Of a DNA stretch of 59,003 nucleotides, positions 1 to 7,683 are shown one piece after another. The notes below the pieces were generated by a model. It saw nothing but the letters and a program-made list of their open reading frames with translations, was not told where the DNA came from and did no database searches. This stretch comes from Ferrimicrobium acidiphilum DSM 19497 (GTDB lineage Bacteria; Actinomycetota; Acidimicrobiia; Acidimicrobiales; Acidimicrobiaceae). The stretch covers positions 1 through 59,003 of the forward strand of contig NZ_JXUW01000017.1 in assembly GCF_000949255.1 (NCBI RefSeq). The letters run 5' to 3'. The first letter of the stretch is position 1. Each line of letters opens with the position of its first letter. A program made the translations under genes and the position numbers.

Positions 1-1
1 C

Positions 2-648
2 TATAGAGCGGTATTTAAAGAGGCGTTACCCAATGCTGTCCTGGTGGCCGATCCATTCCACCTCATAAAGATCGCCAACACTCGCCTTGATGAGACGAGG
101 AGACGAGTACAACAGAACATCCTTGGTCACAGAGGCAGAGGTGGGGATCCGCTCTATCGCATCCGGCGACTCCTTAATATGGCCAAGGAGAAGCTCACCG
201 AGGGTGCCAACGATAAACTTACTCGCTTCCTTGAGGCTGGAGATCCAGATAACGAGGTAGCTACCAGCTGGCGAGCCAAGGAGTCCTTACGAGAGCTCTA
301 TACCTATCGTGACCCAGATCTCGCCAGAGACCACCTCGATGCTCTCATCAGTGACTTCACCGATAACCAACGACCTCCCGAGGTCCAGCTACTTGGGAGA
401 ACCTTGAAAAGCTGGCATGATGAGATCCCGGCCCAATAGAGATAACAGCGCACAGGTCCTTTGCGACCAATGGACCGACAGAGTCGATGAACAACCTCAT
501 TAAGCGGATCAAGCGCACCGCCTTTGGGATGACGAACTTTGCGAACTTTCGCATTCGAGTACTCCTTAGCGCTGGTAAGCCTGACTGGTCACTGCTAGCT
601 ACGGTTACCCCGGTGACAACGCATATCTCTAGCGCACTTGGTTCGTAA
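2..648 (+). pseudogene. ISL3-family transposase, C-terminal part, frameshifted
   Basis: The frame is open from the window edge and carries the DDE-domain end of an ISL3 transposase (DPFHLIKIANTRLDETRRR near position 50). It stops at 439 after WHDEIPAQ. The family's C-terminal end continues in another frame from about 440 to 648, with NGPTESMNNLIKRIKR and a GKPDWSLLATVTP tail. The break looks like a 17-base insertion: gagat occurs at about 422 and again at about 439, and removing the 17 bases between joins WHDEI to TAHRSFATNGPTES in one frame. The N-terminal half lies outside the window. The element is inactive as read, unless the insertion is a sequencing error. Family assignment is confident. 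Confidence 0.85.
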
Positions 649-842
649 CCGGAACCAACTAACCCAATAAGTAAGACACCAGGGAGAACCCCTTGTCCCC
701 TCTTGCCCGTTCACGGGTTGTGTAGTTTAGAACTCTCCACATGACGGTCCCAATCTGGCCAATCACCTCAGATGCGCTCAACGACTTATCGATTCCTGGT
801 CGATCTTGGTGCCGGATTACCGCTGATTTCCGAAGATCCGCC

Positions 843-1525
843 AAAGCCATAGTGGGAACGAAAGGCGGTGAAGCGCTCGTTCTCCATACGGTCTCTCCCG
901 ATGAGCACCTTGGTAACCGCAGAGGTGAGATTGTCATAGCGGATCTCCTCTGGTATCCCGCCAAAGGCCTCAAATGCCTTCTCGTGGCCGTCAAGGAAGC
1001 ACTCCTGGGACTCTCCCATGTAGATCTGGTGGAAGGCCTTGGCTGAGGACGAGAGACGCATAGCGAACATCTTGGCTCTGATCTTCTCGCCACTGACTAT
1101 GACCCAGACGTCACCGAAGTCCACCTCGGCGGTTCTGCCGGGTACGTGTACCTGGGGTATCATCGCGGTGGCTGCTGGCTCGATTATCTCAGCTTCTAAG
1201 TTCGCGCACCATCACCCGCACCGCAGACACCGAGACATCGGCACCGCACTCATCGACGAGCCGCTGCCAGATCCTCGTTGCGGTGTGTCGCTGCTTCTTT
1301 GGGACCTTTAGGTCCTCTGTTAACCACGCACGTATCGTCGACTCGTAGGGTCCAAGCTTTGGACGCATCTTGATAGTCGTCTTGCGCTCTGGTGGGATAG
1401 CGCTGGCAAGTGCCCGGCGCACCTCTCGTCGATGGACTTTGAACTCCTTGGCCGTCGCCCGAATCGACAGACCCTCTTTACTAACGGCATTCTGCGATAC
1501 TCTGATAGAGCTCCACTCTCAACAT
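843..1525 (-). pseudogene. istA: IS21-family transposase IstA, broken and truncated
   Basis: Three pieces of one IstA lie in successive frames. The start, MLRVELYQSIA, begins at the ATG at 1525. After a frameshift near 1490 comes EGLSIRATAKEFKVHRREV with the helix-turn-helix and PRKQRHTATRIW-like stretch. After a second frameshift near 1175 the DDE integrase core follows (PGRTAEVDFGDVWV, then EIRYDNLTSAV). Recognisable homology ends at FRSHYGF, about 843, so the C-terminal third and the partner istB are gone. The sequence from 649 to 842, between this fragment and the ISL3 remnant, encodes nothing I recognise. A non-functional relic. Confidence 0.85.
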
Positions 1526-1585
1526 CCTTTTCTGACTTCTTGAAACAATTCTCATGCTTCAAGCCTACGAACCGTGGTGTTGAGG

Positions 1586-1631
1586 GTGGGGCCAGATTAG
1601 TCAAGCGTGGTGGGGCCAGATTAGTCAAGCG
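1586..1631. repeat. Two tandem 22-bp repeats with 24-bp period, probable IS21-type end
   Basis: The 22-base unit beginning gtggggccagattagtcaag occurs at 1586-1607 and again at 1610-1631. It lies about 60 bp upstream of the istA start at 1525. IS21-family elements carry several short repeats inside each terminus, often containing a TGGCCCC core, and the reverse complement of this unit has such a core. I read it as the terminus of the broken IS21 element. Confidence 0.6.
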
Positions 1632-1682
1632 TTTCCAGCCGGGGCGGTTGAGAGGATAAGCCAGGCCAGGTAGACCCCTCGA

Positions 1683-1904
1683 TCAGCGAACTCGCTGCCT
1701 ACGTTTCTCAAGTCTAAGGAGTCCAGCCACGATCAGGACTCCTGCCAAACTCGAGACAACGATCCACGCGAACTGGACAATTACATGTACCCACGCGTTG
1801 TGGGGTATCGAGACCCCACCAATTATTCCGACTATCACCATATAGACACTGGGCGCATACCAGTTGTGGTAATCAAACACCCTTTTGACGGTGTGACGGA
1901 TCAT
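1683..1904 (-). CDS. Small two-helix membrane protein, unknown function
   Basis: A 73-residue protein. Two hydrophobic segments are visible (about residues 16-34, YMVIVGIIGGVSI, and 43-62, AWIVVSSLAGVLIVAG), followed by a basic tail (RLEKRRQRVR). I start it at the ATG at 1904 because ggaggag lies five bases upstream; the frame also opens at a GTG at 1916, but that codon is itself part of this ribosome binding site. It lies just downstream of the secreted-protein gene on the same strand (22 bp gap), so the two may be co-transcribed. I do not recognise a family. Confidence 0.5.
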   Translation of the reverse strand: MIRHTVKRVFDYHNWYAPSVYMVIVGIIGGVSIPHNAWVHVIVQFAWIVVSSLAGVLIVAGLLRLEKRRQRVR

Positions 1905-1925
1905 TGACTCCTCCACAAATCGGAA

Positions 1926-2588
1926 CTAGCCGTTGGATGAATTCGCGCTAGCGGGTCTAGCCGCTGGAAGCGGCAAGGACTGCAAGAAAGCCTGAAGGCC
2001 CGTGACTCCCACGTAGGCACCTGCAGCACCAGCGCACCCCACCGCGAACAGGCGACCGTTGCTAGCCTTGACTTCGCTGAGAGCCCGATTTTGTGCGCTA
2101 AAGATTCCACCGCCGATCCCACAAGCTCCCACCGTAGTACCTCCGTAGGTAACTATTGCACTCCAATCAACTTGCCCACCACAGAAAGTAACAGGTCCAA
2201 ATCTACTAAGCGTGTAGCCACTCTCGAAACATACATGGAGACCGTCCGGGCCTGAGACGGATTCATTCTGGCCAGTGGAATCCAGAAAGGAGTCAACTGA
2301 GCCGCATGTTACTCCTGGTTCACAGATGATGTTAGGGTTTGCCACCTCTCCTTGGGCGACCGGGAGAATATCTGCTAAGTTCTCCGAAGTGCCAGTCACT
2401 AGTGGCGCTGTCAGTGTAGGGGTGAGGGAATCCTGAGATACCGTCGATACAGGGATTTGCCCTGTGATAGATGCCGGAGTAACTGTGTTGTGGTCAGCCG
2501 TCAGCCCCATCCCAGTTCCTACGCTAGCAAGTCCAAGACTCAGAGCTACGACCGCCCCCCTTCGAACCATATTCCTTACCTTCATCAT
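1926..2588 (-). CDS. Putative secreted protein, unknown function
   Basis: About 220 residues. The start is set at the ATG-ATG pair at 2588, a few bases after aaagggg. The N-terminus MMKVRNMVRRGAVVALSLG followed by a hydrophobic stretch looks like a Sec signal peptide, with possible cleavage after about residue 30. The mature part is rich in Ser, Thr and Gly. It has six cysteines, mostly in short clusters (CEPGVTC, then FC and ACG), suggesting disulfides outside the cell. A glycine-rich hydrophobic segment near the C-terminus (FAVGCAGAAGAYVGVTG) resembles small bacteriocin or pore-forming segments, but that is only a resemblance. It lies among insertion-element remnants and could be accessory DNA. 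Confidence 0.55.
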   Translation of the reverse strand: MMKVRNMVRRGAVVALSLGLASVGTGMGLTADHNTVTPASITGQIPVSTVSQDSLTPTLTAPLVTGTSENLADILPVAQGEVANPNIICEPGVTCGSVDSFLDSTGQNESVSGPDGLHVCFESGYTLSRFGPVTFCGGQVDWSAIVTYGGTTVGACGIGGGIFSAQNRALSEVKASNGRLFAVGCAGAAGAYVGVTGLQAFLQSLPLPAARPASANSSNG

Positions 2589-2795
2589 TACCCCTTTATG
2601 GTAATTATCACTACCAGAGTTATCGTCTGGTGCACTTGAGAACCTAACACATCGTGGCGACGATTGCACGGCATTTTGGGATATTCCCGAAAGCTTATCA
2701 TCTAGTAGGGGGTTTGGCAGAGTGGTTATGGGAGTGCTTGTTCAAGACAGGAAGTATTATTCGGGTGAGCAGATGATTGGGTGCGTATTCTCGCT

Positions 2796-2871
2796 GGATC
2801 GCGGTAGGGACCGCTCCTTCGAGCGGCCCCCCGCACAGATCCTAGCGTGCGGCACTACCGCACTGGGCTCC
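2796..2871 (-). other. Group II intron 3' region, domain V-like hairpin
   Basis: Read on the minus strand just after the maturase stop codon, the sequence has gagcccagtgcggtagtgcc followed by a pairing arm, gcacgctaggatctg. It then has a second strong hairpin, ggccgctc with gagcggtcc. This is the arrangement that follows the reading frame in many bacterial group II introns, with domain V beginning gagcc. No upstream intron domains were recognised, so this is a 3' fragment. Confidence 0.5.
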
Positions 2872-3169
2872 TGCCTTGAGTAGTGGCGCTGAAGCGCACA
2901 TTTGGGAATGGATGCATCACGCGAACAGGCGGTAACCATCGAGTCGCCAGGCGGTCCATCCTGACCCAGTTGAGACGATGGCGCTGGCTGCGACGCCGTA
3001 GCGCCTTAAACCATTGCCTCGTCACCTGGGTGCGAAAGGCCGCCGCTGCATCGGAATTACCCGGCACGGCGTAGTAGGCGAGGTAGCCTCGTACCACACT
3101 CGCCAACCACTGTCCCTGTTCCGGTATAGGTAGATGTCGGCGTCGGTGCAGTTGCACGGAGTTGGTCAA
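2855..3169 (-). pseudogene. Group II intron reverse transcriptase/maturase, C-terminal fragment
   Basis: Encodes about 100 residues matching the maturase (X) and following C-terminal region of group II intron-encoded proteins. Motifs include QGQWLASVVRGYLAYYAVPG, ALRRRSQRHRLNW, and RWLPPVRVMHPFPNVRF. The reverse transcriptase fingers and palm are missing: upstream sequence (3170-3340) shows no RT motifs in any frame that I can see. The intron is therefore 5'-truncated and cannot splice or move by itself. Confidence 0.8.
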
Positions 3170-3340
3170 AGTCGTAGCACCTTGATGTTCCTCGGACAGT
3201 CAGGGCGCAAGTCTTCACAGCGAGGTACTCAGACCGGAAGCTTTTGAGCGCGTAAAGGGTACTGCGACAGCTATCAGGGCGCATTAGAACAAGCCCCGCC
3301 CGATTTTGTCGGGCAGCCAGCTGCGGTCGCGGGGCTGGTG

Positions 3341-3724
3341 CTAGAGTGCGAGGAGCGCGAGTGCCCGTGCTGGGTTGCGAGACCCAGAGCGGAGACCCTT
3401 TGCGATATTCGTCACTCCGGCCAGGCGAAGGATGCTAGTTACGAGGTTCCGTAGTGCCGCAAGTGCTCTGGGTGCTGAGCCAGAACGTACTTTAGAACGA
3501 TCCTCTCCAATCGTCGCATCGCGAACCCAGTGCAGAGCGGTCTCGATCTCCCAGTGTTGACGTATGAAGCCAAGAAGTTTGGCCTTGCTTGCCCGAGTCT
3601 CCTCAAGGCTCGTCACGTAGTAGGCGGTCTCGGTAGAAAGCGCATCTTCAGTCTTTAGATCGTCGACCGTTCTTTCGATGCGAATCACTTGGGCGACGTG
3701 AGGGAAGGAGAGCAAGCCATCCAA
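3341..3724 (-). pseudogene. ISAs1-family transposase, C-terminal fragment
   Basis: The 127-residue frame carries the end of an ISAs1-type DDE transposase: RIERTVDDLKT, then ETAYYVTSLE, RQHWEIETALHWVRDATIGE (the glutamate of the DDE triad lies in this region), and APRALAALRNLV. The first two thirds of the transposase are absent; upstream of about 3724 the DNA belongs to a different gene fusion. A truncated relic produced by rearrangement. Confidence 0.8.
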
Positions 3725-4284
3725 TGCACTCGAGACCCGGATCGAACGGGTCTCGTAGCGTCCATGGCCTTTGTTGGTCTCGCTGTAGTGTTGAGCCGAC
3801 TAGCGAGACGCTGTGCACCATCTCTGCTCTGACCGATGACAACGATCAGTTCGTCGTTGTCGCGACGTAGCTTGACCATCCACGACCGCTCCTCGCTTCG
3901 ATTTCTTGTACTAGCGGAACCAAAGTGCACCTCTGCTATGACCGGTCCTCTCTTTCGTCGTCGATGTGTGGTTACACGACAGACGGCCGAGCAGTACCGT
4001 GCCGGTCTTCCTCTGGGTTGTTGGTCCAGTATCTGAGTGCATCCCTGTCGAGCACAGATCTTTGGTGTCTCAACCGCGGCGAACAACAACTGCTCCAGGG
4101 CTTGTACGTCCATTCCCGCTGGAAGTGGCCAGCCAATCTCGTGCTCTGCTGCCTTCTCCAGATACGTAGCCACGCTTGGTCGAGAGACTCCCGTCTCCCG
4201 GCTGATTACCCTGACACTCTTGCCCTGCGCACTGAGGCGCAGTACCTCTTCGATCTTTCTCATTGGTATCCTCCTATTGGGCAT
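3685..4284 (-). pseudogene. IstA N-terminus fused in frame to a zinc-ribbon protein
   Basis: One uninterrupted 199-codon frame with three sections. Residues 1-70 are the DNA-binding N-terminus of an IS21/IS408-type IstA (RKIEEVLRLSAQGKSVRVIS, then GWPLPAGMDVQALEQLLF). Residues about 73-167 are a zinc-ribbon-like protein: CARQGC, GRPARYCSAVCR, then a basic stretch and a beta-rich part (GPVIAEVHFGS, WMVKLRRDNDELIVVIG). Residues after 167 read out of frame through the ISAs1 fragment. The zinc-ribbon section may be a passenger gene joined to the transposase by deletion. Whether any product is made is unknown; the IstA part cannot work alone. Confidence 0.65.
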
Positions 4285-4379
4285 GTGGCACCTTTGGGTG
4301 GTTGGTTTTCAGTCACCACATAAGGATGCCACAGCCTCTTTGCATCCATTGTTCCTGAGTCCTTCTCGCACCCTCTAGG

Positions 4380-4471
4380 GGGTGGCACATTTCAGCGAGA
4401 ACGGGTGGCAGATTTCAGCGAGAATGGGTGGCACATTTCAGCGAGAATGGGTGGCACATTTCAGCGAGAAT
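4380..4471. repeat. Four tandem 23-bp repeats, probable IS21-type terminus
   Basis: The unit gggtggcacatttcagcgag plus three more bases occurs four times head to tail (4380-4402, 4403-4425, 4426-4448, 4449-4471) with only single-base differences. It lies about 95 bp upstream of the istA fragment start at 4284, where the multiple transposase-binding repeats of an IS21-type end would be expected. Confidence 0.65.
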
Positions 4472-4538
4472 ACGCAGCTGGCATGAGAGCAGCGTTGTGC
4501 AATAAACCGCAACCTACTAGTATTCTAGTGGACTCACC

Positions 4539-5318
4539 ATGACCAACTATCGTTCATCGAGTACTCATTGGGGCATATCTACTCGTGCCCTAAAGATCCT
4601 GGAGTTGGCTGTAGTGTTGTCAGAGGAGCAGGGGTATCCAAAAACTACCTCGCTCCATGTACTGCAAGCGATGTTGCTCATCGCAAGAGCGCCAATCCGT
4701 GATTGCCTACACCGCAATGGAGTGACCAGCGAGGCGCTTGATCTCTATCTCGCCCACCATCGAAGCCGCATCGAAGCGATCCTGGCAAACGACCATGACT
4801 TGTATCCACAATGGGACTCTCTGGTGACCTACTCTTTTGGGGCCAATGCGTCTGATCGCTATTCGATGGCGACGATCATCGATGATGTCGATCTGCTCTA
4901 CGGGTTTGCCCTAGTGTCACGGTGGGCGGGACTCTCTGAGTTCATCCGGGAGGCTCACGGACGACCACATAGGTTTACCACTCGAGTGATCCGTGATTGC
5001 AAGAGGATCAGTAAGGATGATTGCATCGAGGCTGAGGTAGATCCAAGTTCCAGAATCAACGTCCTCTTGTCGGATTCCCGTGATCGTTCCGCTCTTCTAG
5101 CTCTTCGTAACACTCCCAGCCCATATCTGTTCATACCACCGATATGGGCGACATGTCTCGTACTGCTGCACTATCGAAAGCACATGAAATGGTCGTGGGC
5201 CACCTTGCTTGGGTTGCTCATTGCAGTAGTCGTTGGAAACTATGGCCCTCCTACTGTCTTCTTAATGCGTATGAAGATTCACAAATCGGACCCAGCTTCA
5301 CCCCCCAAGTCAAGCTGA
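4539..5318 (+). CDS. Membrane protein with a Clp N-terminal-like domain
   Basis: 259 residues. Residues about 15-75 (ALKILELAVVLSEEQGYPKT, then SLHVLQAMLLI and CLHRNGVTSEAL) match the helical repeat of the ClpA/ClpC N-terminal domain, which binds adaptors and substrates. Residues about 112-150 (DDVDLLYGFALVSRWAGLSE) look like a second, weaker repeat. There is no AAA+ module. A hydrophobic stretch at about 198-245 (two segments around a basic loop, RKHMKW) would anchor it in the membrane. The start ATG has no clear ribosome binding site. It borders the IS graveyard on its left. The Clp-N assignment is by pattern only. Confidence 0.6.
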   Translation: MTNYRSSSTHWGISTRALKILELAVVLSEEQGYPKTTSLHVLQAMLLIARAPIRDCLHRNGVTSEALDLYLAHHRSRIEAILANDHDLYPQWDSLVTYSFGANASDRYSMATIIDDVDLLYGFALVSRWAGLSEFIREAHGRPHRFTTRVIRDCKRISKDDCIEAEVDPSSRINVLLSDSRDRSALLALRNTPSPYLFIPPIWATCLVLLHYRKHMKWSWATLLGLLIAVVVGNYGPPTVFLMRMKIHKSDPASPPKSS

Positions 5319-5459
5319 TGGGATGGTCGTGATCCTGCGGAGGCTGAACAATAGTGCAGTCCAAACAACGACCCCGGTGATTCGTTGGGCCGTCCACATG
5401 CAATCGAGGACGCTCGTCCCTACCCTTACAGACGGGGTTTGCGTTCCCGTTTGGTCAAC

Positions 5460-5786
5460 TCAACCGCTAACAGGGGTCGCCACAACTGCGGTTCCGTAGG
5501 CACAGATCTCAGTCCAGTCACCGCCCATTTCGGAGGTGTCGAAGCGGAAGGCAATCACCGCATTCGCCCCCAGCTCCTCAGCCCTCGCTTCCATACGTTC
5601 GATGACCTGCTGGCGAGATTCCTCCAGATTTTTGGTCATCCCTTTTAGCTCGCCACCAAACATCGATTTTAAACCCGCCCCAGCCTGAGAAAACGCATTC
5701 CTCGACCGGACCGTTAGACCGAAAACTGGCCCTAGGACACTGTCGATGCGATATCCGGCTAGCTCATGCGAGGTTGAGACTATCAC
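5460..5786 (-). CDS. YbjQ/UPF0145-family protein
   Basis: 108 residues, the usual length for the family. Motifs: STSHELAGYRIDSVLGPVFG at the start, GGELKGMTKNLEESRQQVIE in the middle, and ELGANAVIAFRFDTSEMG followed by ICAYGTAVV. The family forms small oligomeric rings sometimes called putative heavy-metal-binding, but its role is not established. It stands alone on the minus strand, downstream of etfA (87 bp gap). Confidence 0.85.
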   Translation of the reverse strand: MIVSTSHELAGYRIDSVLGPVFGLTVRSRNAFSQAGAGLKSMFGGELKGMTKNLEESRQQVIERMEARAEELGANAVIAFRFDTSEMGGDWTEICAYGTAVVATPVSG

Positions 5787-5872
5787 GACAACTCCTTATC
5801 ACGAAGGTATAGCGAACTATAGCACCTGAGAACAGAGCATGTATCCAGAATCTAACAACCTATGCCAGCCTG

Positions 5873-6844
5873 CTATGCACCTGTCTTCTGGCGAATCGCC
5901 TCAATCAACCTGGGAAGCAGCTTCTGGGCATCTGCAACGACACCTAGATCAGCTATCTGCAAAATAGGCGCGTCCTTATCCTTGTTAATTGCGATAATGT
6001 TTTTTGCACCCTTCATGCCAACCATATGCTGGGTAGCCCCGGAGATACCAACGGCCAGATAGAGATTGGGCTTGACCGTCTTTCCAGTCTGCCCGACCTG
6101 ATATGCATAGGGCACCCAGCCAGCATCGACAATCGCTCGCGAGGCACCTGTCGCGCCGTGCAACAGGTTCGCGAGCTCCTCAATGTAGTGGTAGTTATCA
6201 GCATTGCCCAGCCCTCGACCACCGGAGACCACGACCTCGGCCTCGTCAAGCTTTGGACCCTGACGCTCTTCGACATGACTAGACACGATAACTGCACGAT
6301 TTGCCTGAGCGTCCGCGCTTATATTCTGCTCCGTCACCGAAGGTTGGGTCGCCGAAGCGGCCGCCTCGGCAGCAACACTCTTGGGACGGATAGCAATTAG
6401 CTGAATAGGTGCCGAAATCTTTGACGACACGACCTTCTCGCCACCAAATACCAGATTCTCGACGACTAGACCGCCATCATCCTCACGTACGTTTACCGCA
6501 TTCGTTAGCACAGGTGCATCAAGCAGCACCGAGAGTCGTGCAAGCACATCGCGCCCGGTGTAAGACTGAGCGACAAAGACGGCGTTGGCGCCTACACTAT
6601 CCACGACCTCGCGCATCGCATCGGCGACAGGAACGCCGGGGAGATGAGATGAGGTGGCACCGAGCGATACTACCGAGGTCACCCCATAGACAGCGAGTGC
6701 CTCAGCAGCCGCCTGTGCGTCGACATCGAACACCACAGCAGTAACCTGTTCAGAGACGCCACGAGCCAAGGTTGCGAGTTCAAAGGCAACGGGTGCTATG
6801 CCTGACCCTTGTGGCTCAGCTAAAATTACGCAGTTGGTTATCAT
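5873..6844 (-). CDS. etfA: Electron transfer flavoprotein, alpha subunit
   Basis: 323 residues, normal for the family. The N-terminal domain is ETF-like ([20 protein letters not shown]). The C-terminal FAD-binding domain (about residues 205-315) has [46 protein letters not shown] and [16 protein letters not shown], the standard FAD contacts. With EtfB it passes electrons from acyl-CoA dehydrogenases to the quinone pool; an acyl-CoA dehydrogenase is encoded at 50242. It is directly downstream of etfB (11 bp gap). No ETF:quinone oxidoreductase gene is in the window. Confidence 0.95.
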   Translation of the reverse strand: MITNCVILAEPQGSGIAPVAFELATLARGVSEQVTAVVFDVDAQAAAEALAVYGVTSVVSLGATSSHLPGVPVADAMREVVDSVGANAVFVAQSYTGRDVLARLSVLLDAPVLTNAVNVREDDGGLVVENLVFGGEKVVSSKISAPIQLIAIRPKSVAAEAAASATQPSVTEQNISADAQANRAVIVSSHVEERQGPKLDEAEVVVSGGRGLGNADNYHYIEELANLLHGATGASRAIVDAGWVPYAYQVGQTGKTVKPNLYLAVGISGATQHMVGMKGAKNIIAINKDKDAPILQIADLGVVADAQKLLPRLIEAIRQKTGA

Positions 6845-6855
6845 TTGACCTCTCC

Positions 6856-7617
6856 TTAGAGCACTTTGATCTGGGCAAGATAGTTAATAATCTCGGCTTC
6901 GGCCGACCCGTCGTCTTCAATGATTTGGCCAGCAGTACGAGCCTCTGCATCGTTGACAGCCAGCACCTTCTCATCAATAGCCACCGACAGTCCTAGGTCA
7001 CCTAGCGAGAGTTGTTCTACCGGCTTTGACTTCGCGCTCATAATCCCCTTGAACGACGGATATCGTGGCTCTACCACCCCAGCAGTAACGCTAACTACGC
7101 CAGGAAGATCGGCCTCAACGACATCGTAGCCATCCTCAGTCTGTCGTTGGATCGAGAGCGTCGAGCCACGCAGCTCGATCTGCTTGGCGAAGGTAAGCGC
7201 CGGCCAACCAAGGAGCGCTGCTACCTGCGCTGGCACGGTTCCGGTATAACCATCGGTCGATTCGGTTGCAGCGATGACCAGATCAGCACCGATCCGTTTC
7301 ACAACTGAAGCGAGTACCTTAGCGGTAGTCAAGGCGTCAGCTCCCGCCAACTGTGGGTCACTCACCACGACGGCGCTCGTCGCCCCCATCGCGAGCCCAG
7401 TTCGAACCCCTTGGACCTCCTGATTTGGAGCCATAGAGATCAGCACGACCTCGGCTCCTCCCGCCACCTCAGCCAGTCGTAGAGCAATCTCGACACCATA
7501 GGCATCGGAATCGTCCAGAATCGCCTTCGCACCGCGCTTCAGACACATCGACGTCGGGTCGATCGCCTGCGCCTCCGATGGATCTGAAATTTGCTTGACG
7601 CACACCGCAACTTTCAT
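6856..7617 (-). CDS. etfB: Electron transfer flavoprotein, beta subunit
   Basis: 253 residues. Starts MKVAVCVKQISDPSEAQAID and has the ETF-beta core: GAKAILDDSDAYGVEIALRL, EVVLISMAPN, GADLVIAATESTDGYTGTVP (the AMP-binding region) and LPGVVSVTAGVVEPRYPSFK near the recognition loop. First gene of the etfBA pair. The 66 bp between it and the sensor kinase gene upstream could hold a promoter, but none is clear. Confidence 0.95.
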   Translation of the reverse strand: MKVAVCVKQISDPSEAQAIDPTSMCLKRGAKAILDDSDAYGVEIALRLAEVAGGAEVVLISMAPNQEVQGVRTGLAMGATSAVVVSDPQLAGADALTTAKVLASVVKRIGADLVIAATESTDGYTGTVPAQVAALLGWPALTFAKQIELRGSTLSIQRQTEDGYDVVEADLPGVVSVTAGVVEPRYPSFKGIMSAKSKPVEQLSLGDLGLSVAIDEKVLAVNDAEARTAGQIIEDDGSAEAEIINYLAQIKVL

Positions 7618-7683
7618 GCGTGTACCTACCCTTCTTGACTACATCTACCCAATAGCCTATCGCTCGTTTGGCGATTGGTGGAA

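Noticed and set aside
659-842. Minus-strand frame ending LNYTTRERARGDKGF
   Set aside because: Could be another element's tail, but I could not tie it to any family.
741-1046. Plus-strand frame opposite istA
   Set aside because: Shadow of the transposase; no features of its own.
3057-3284. Minus-strand 75-codon frame above the maturase fragment
   Set aside because: It overlaps the maturase in another frame and shows no RT or other motif.
4380-4471. CRISPR array
   Set aside because: The 23-bp units abut with no spacers and there are no cas genes; it fits an IS21-type end.
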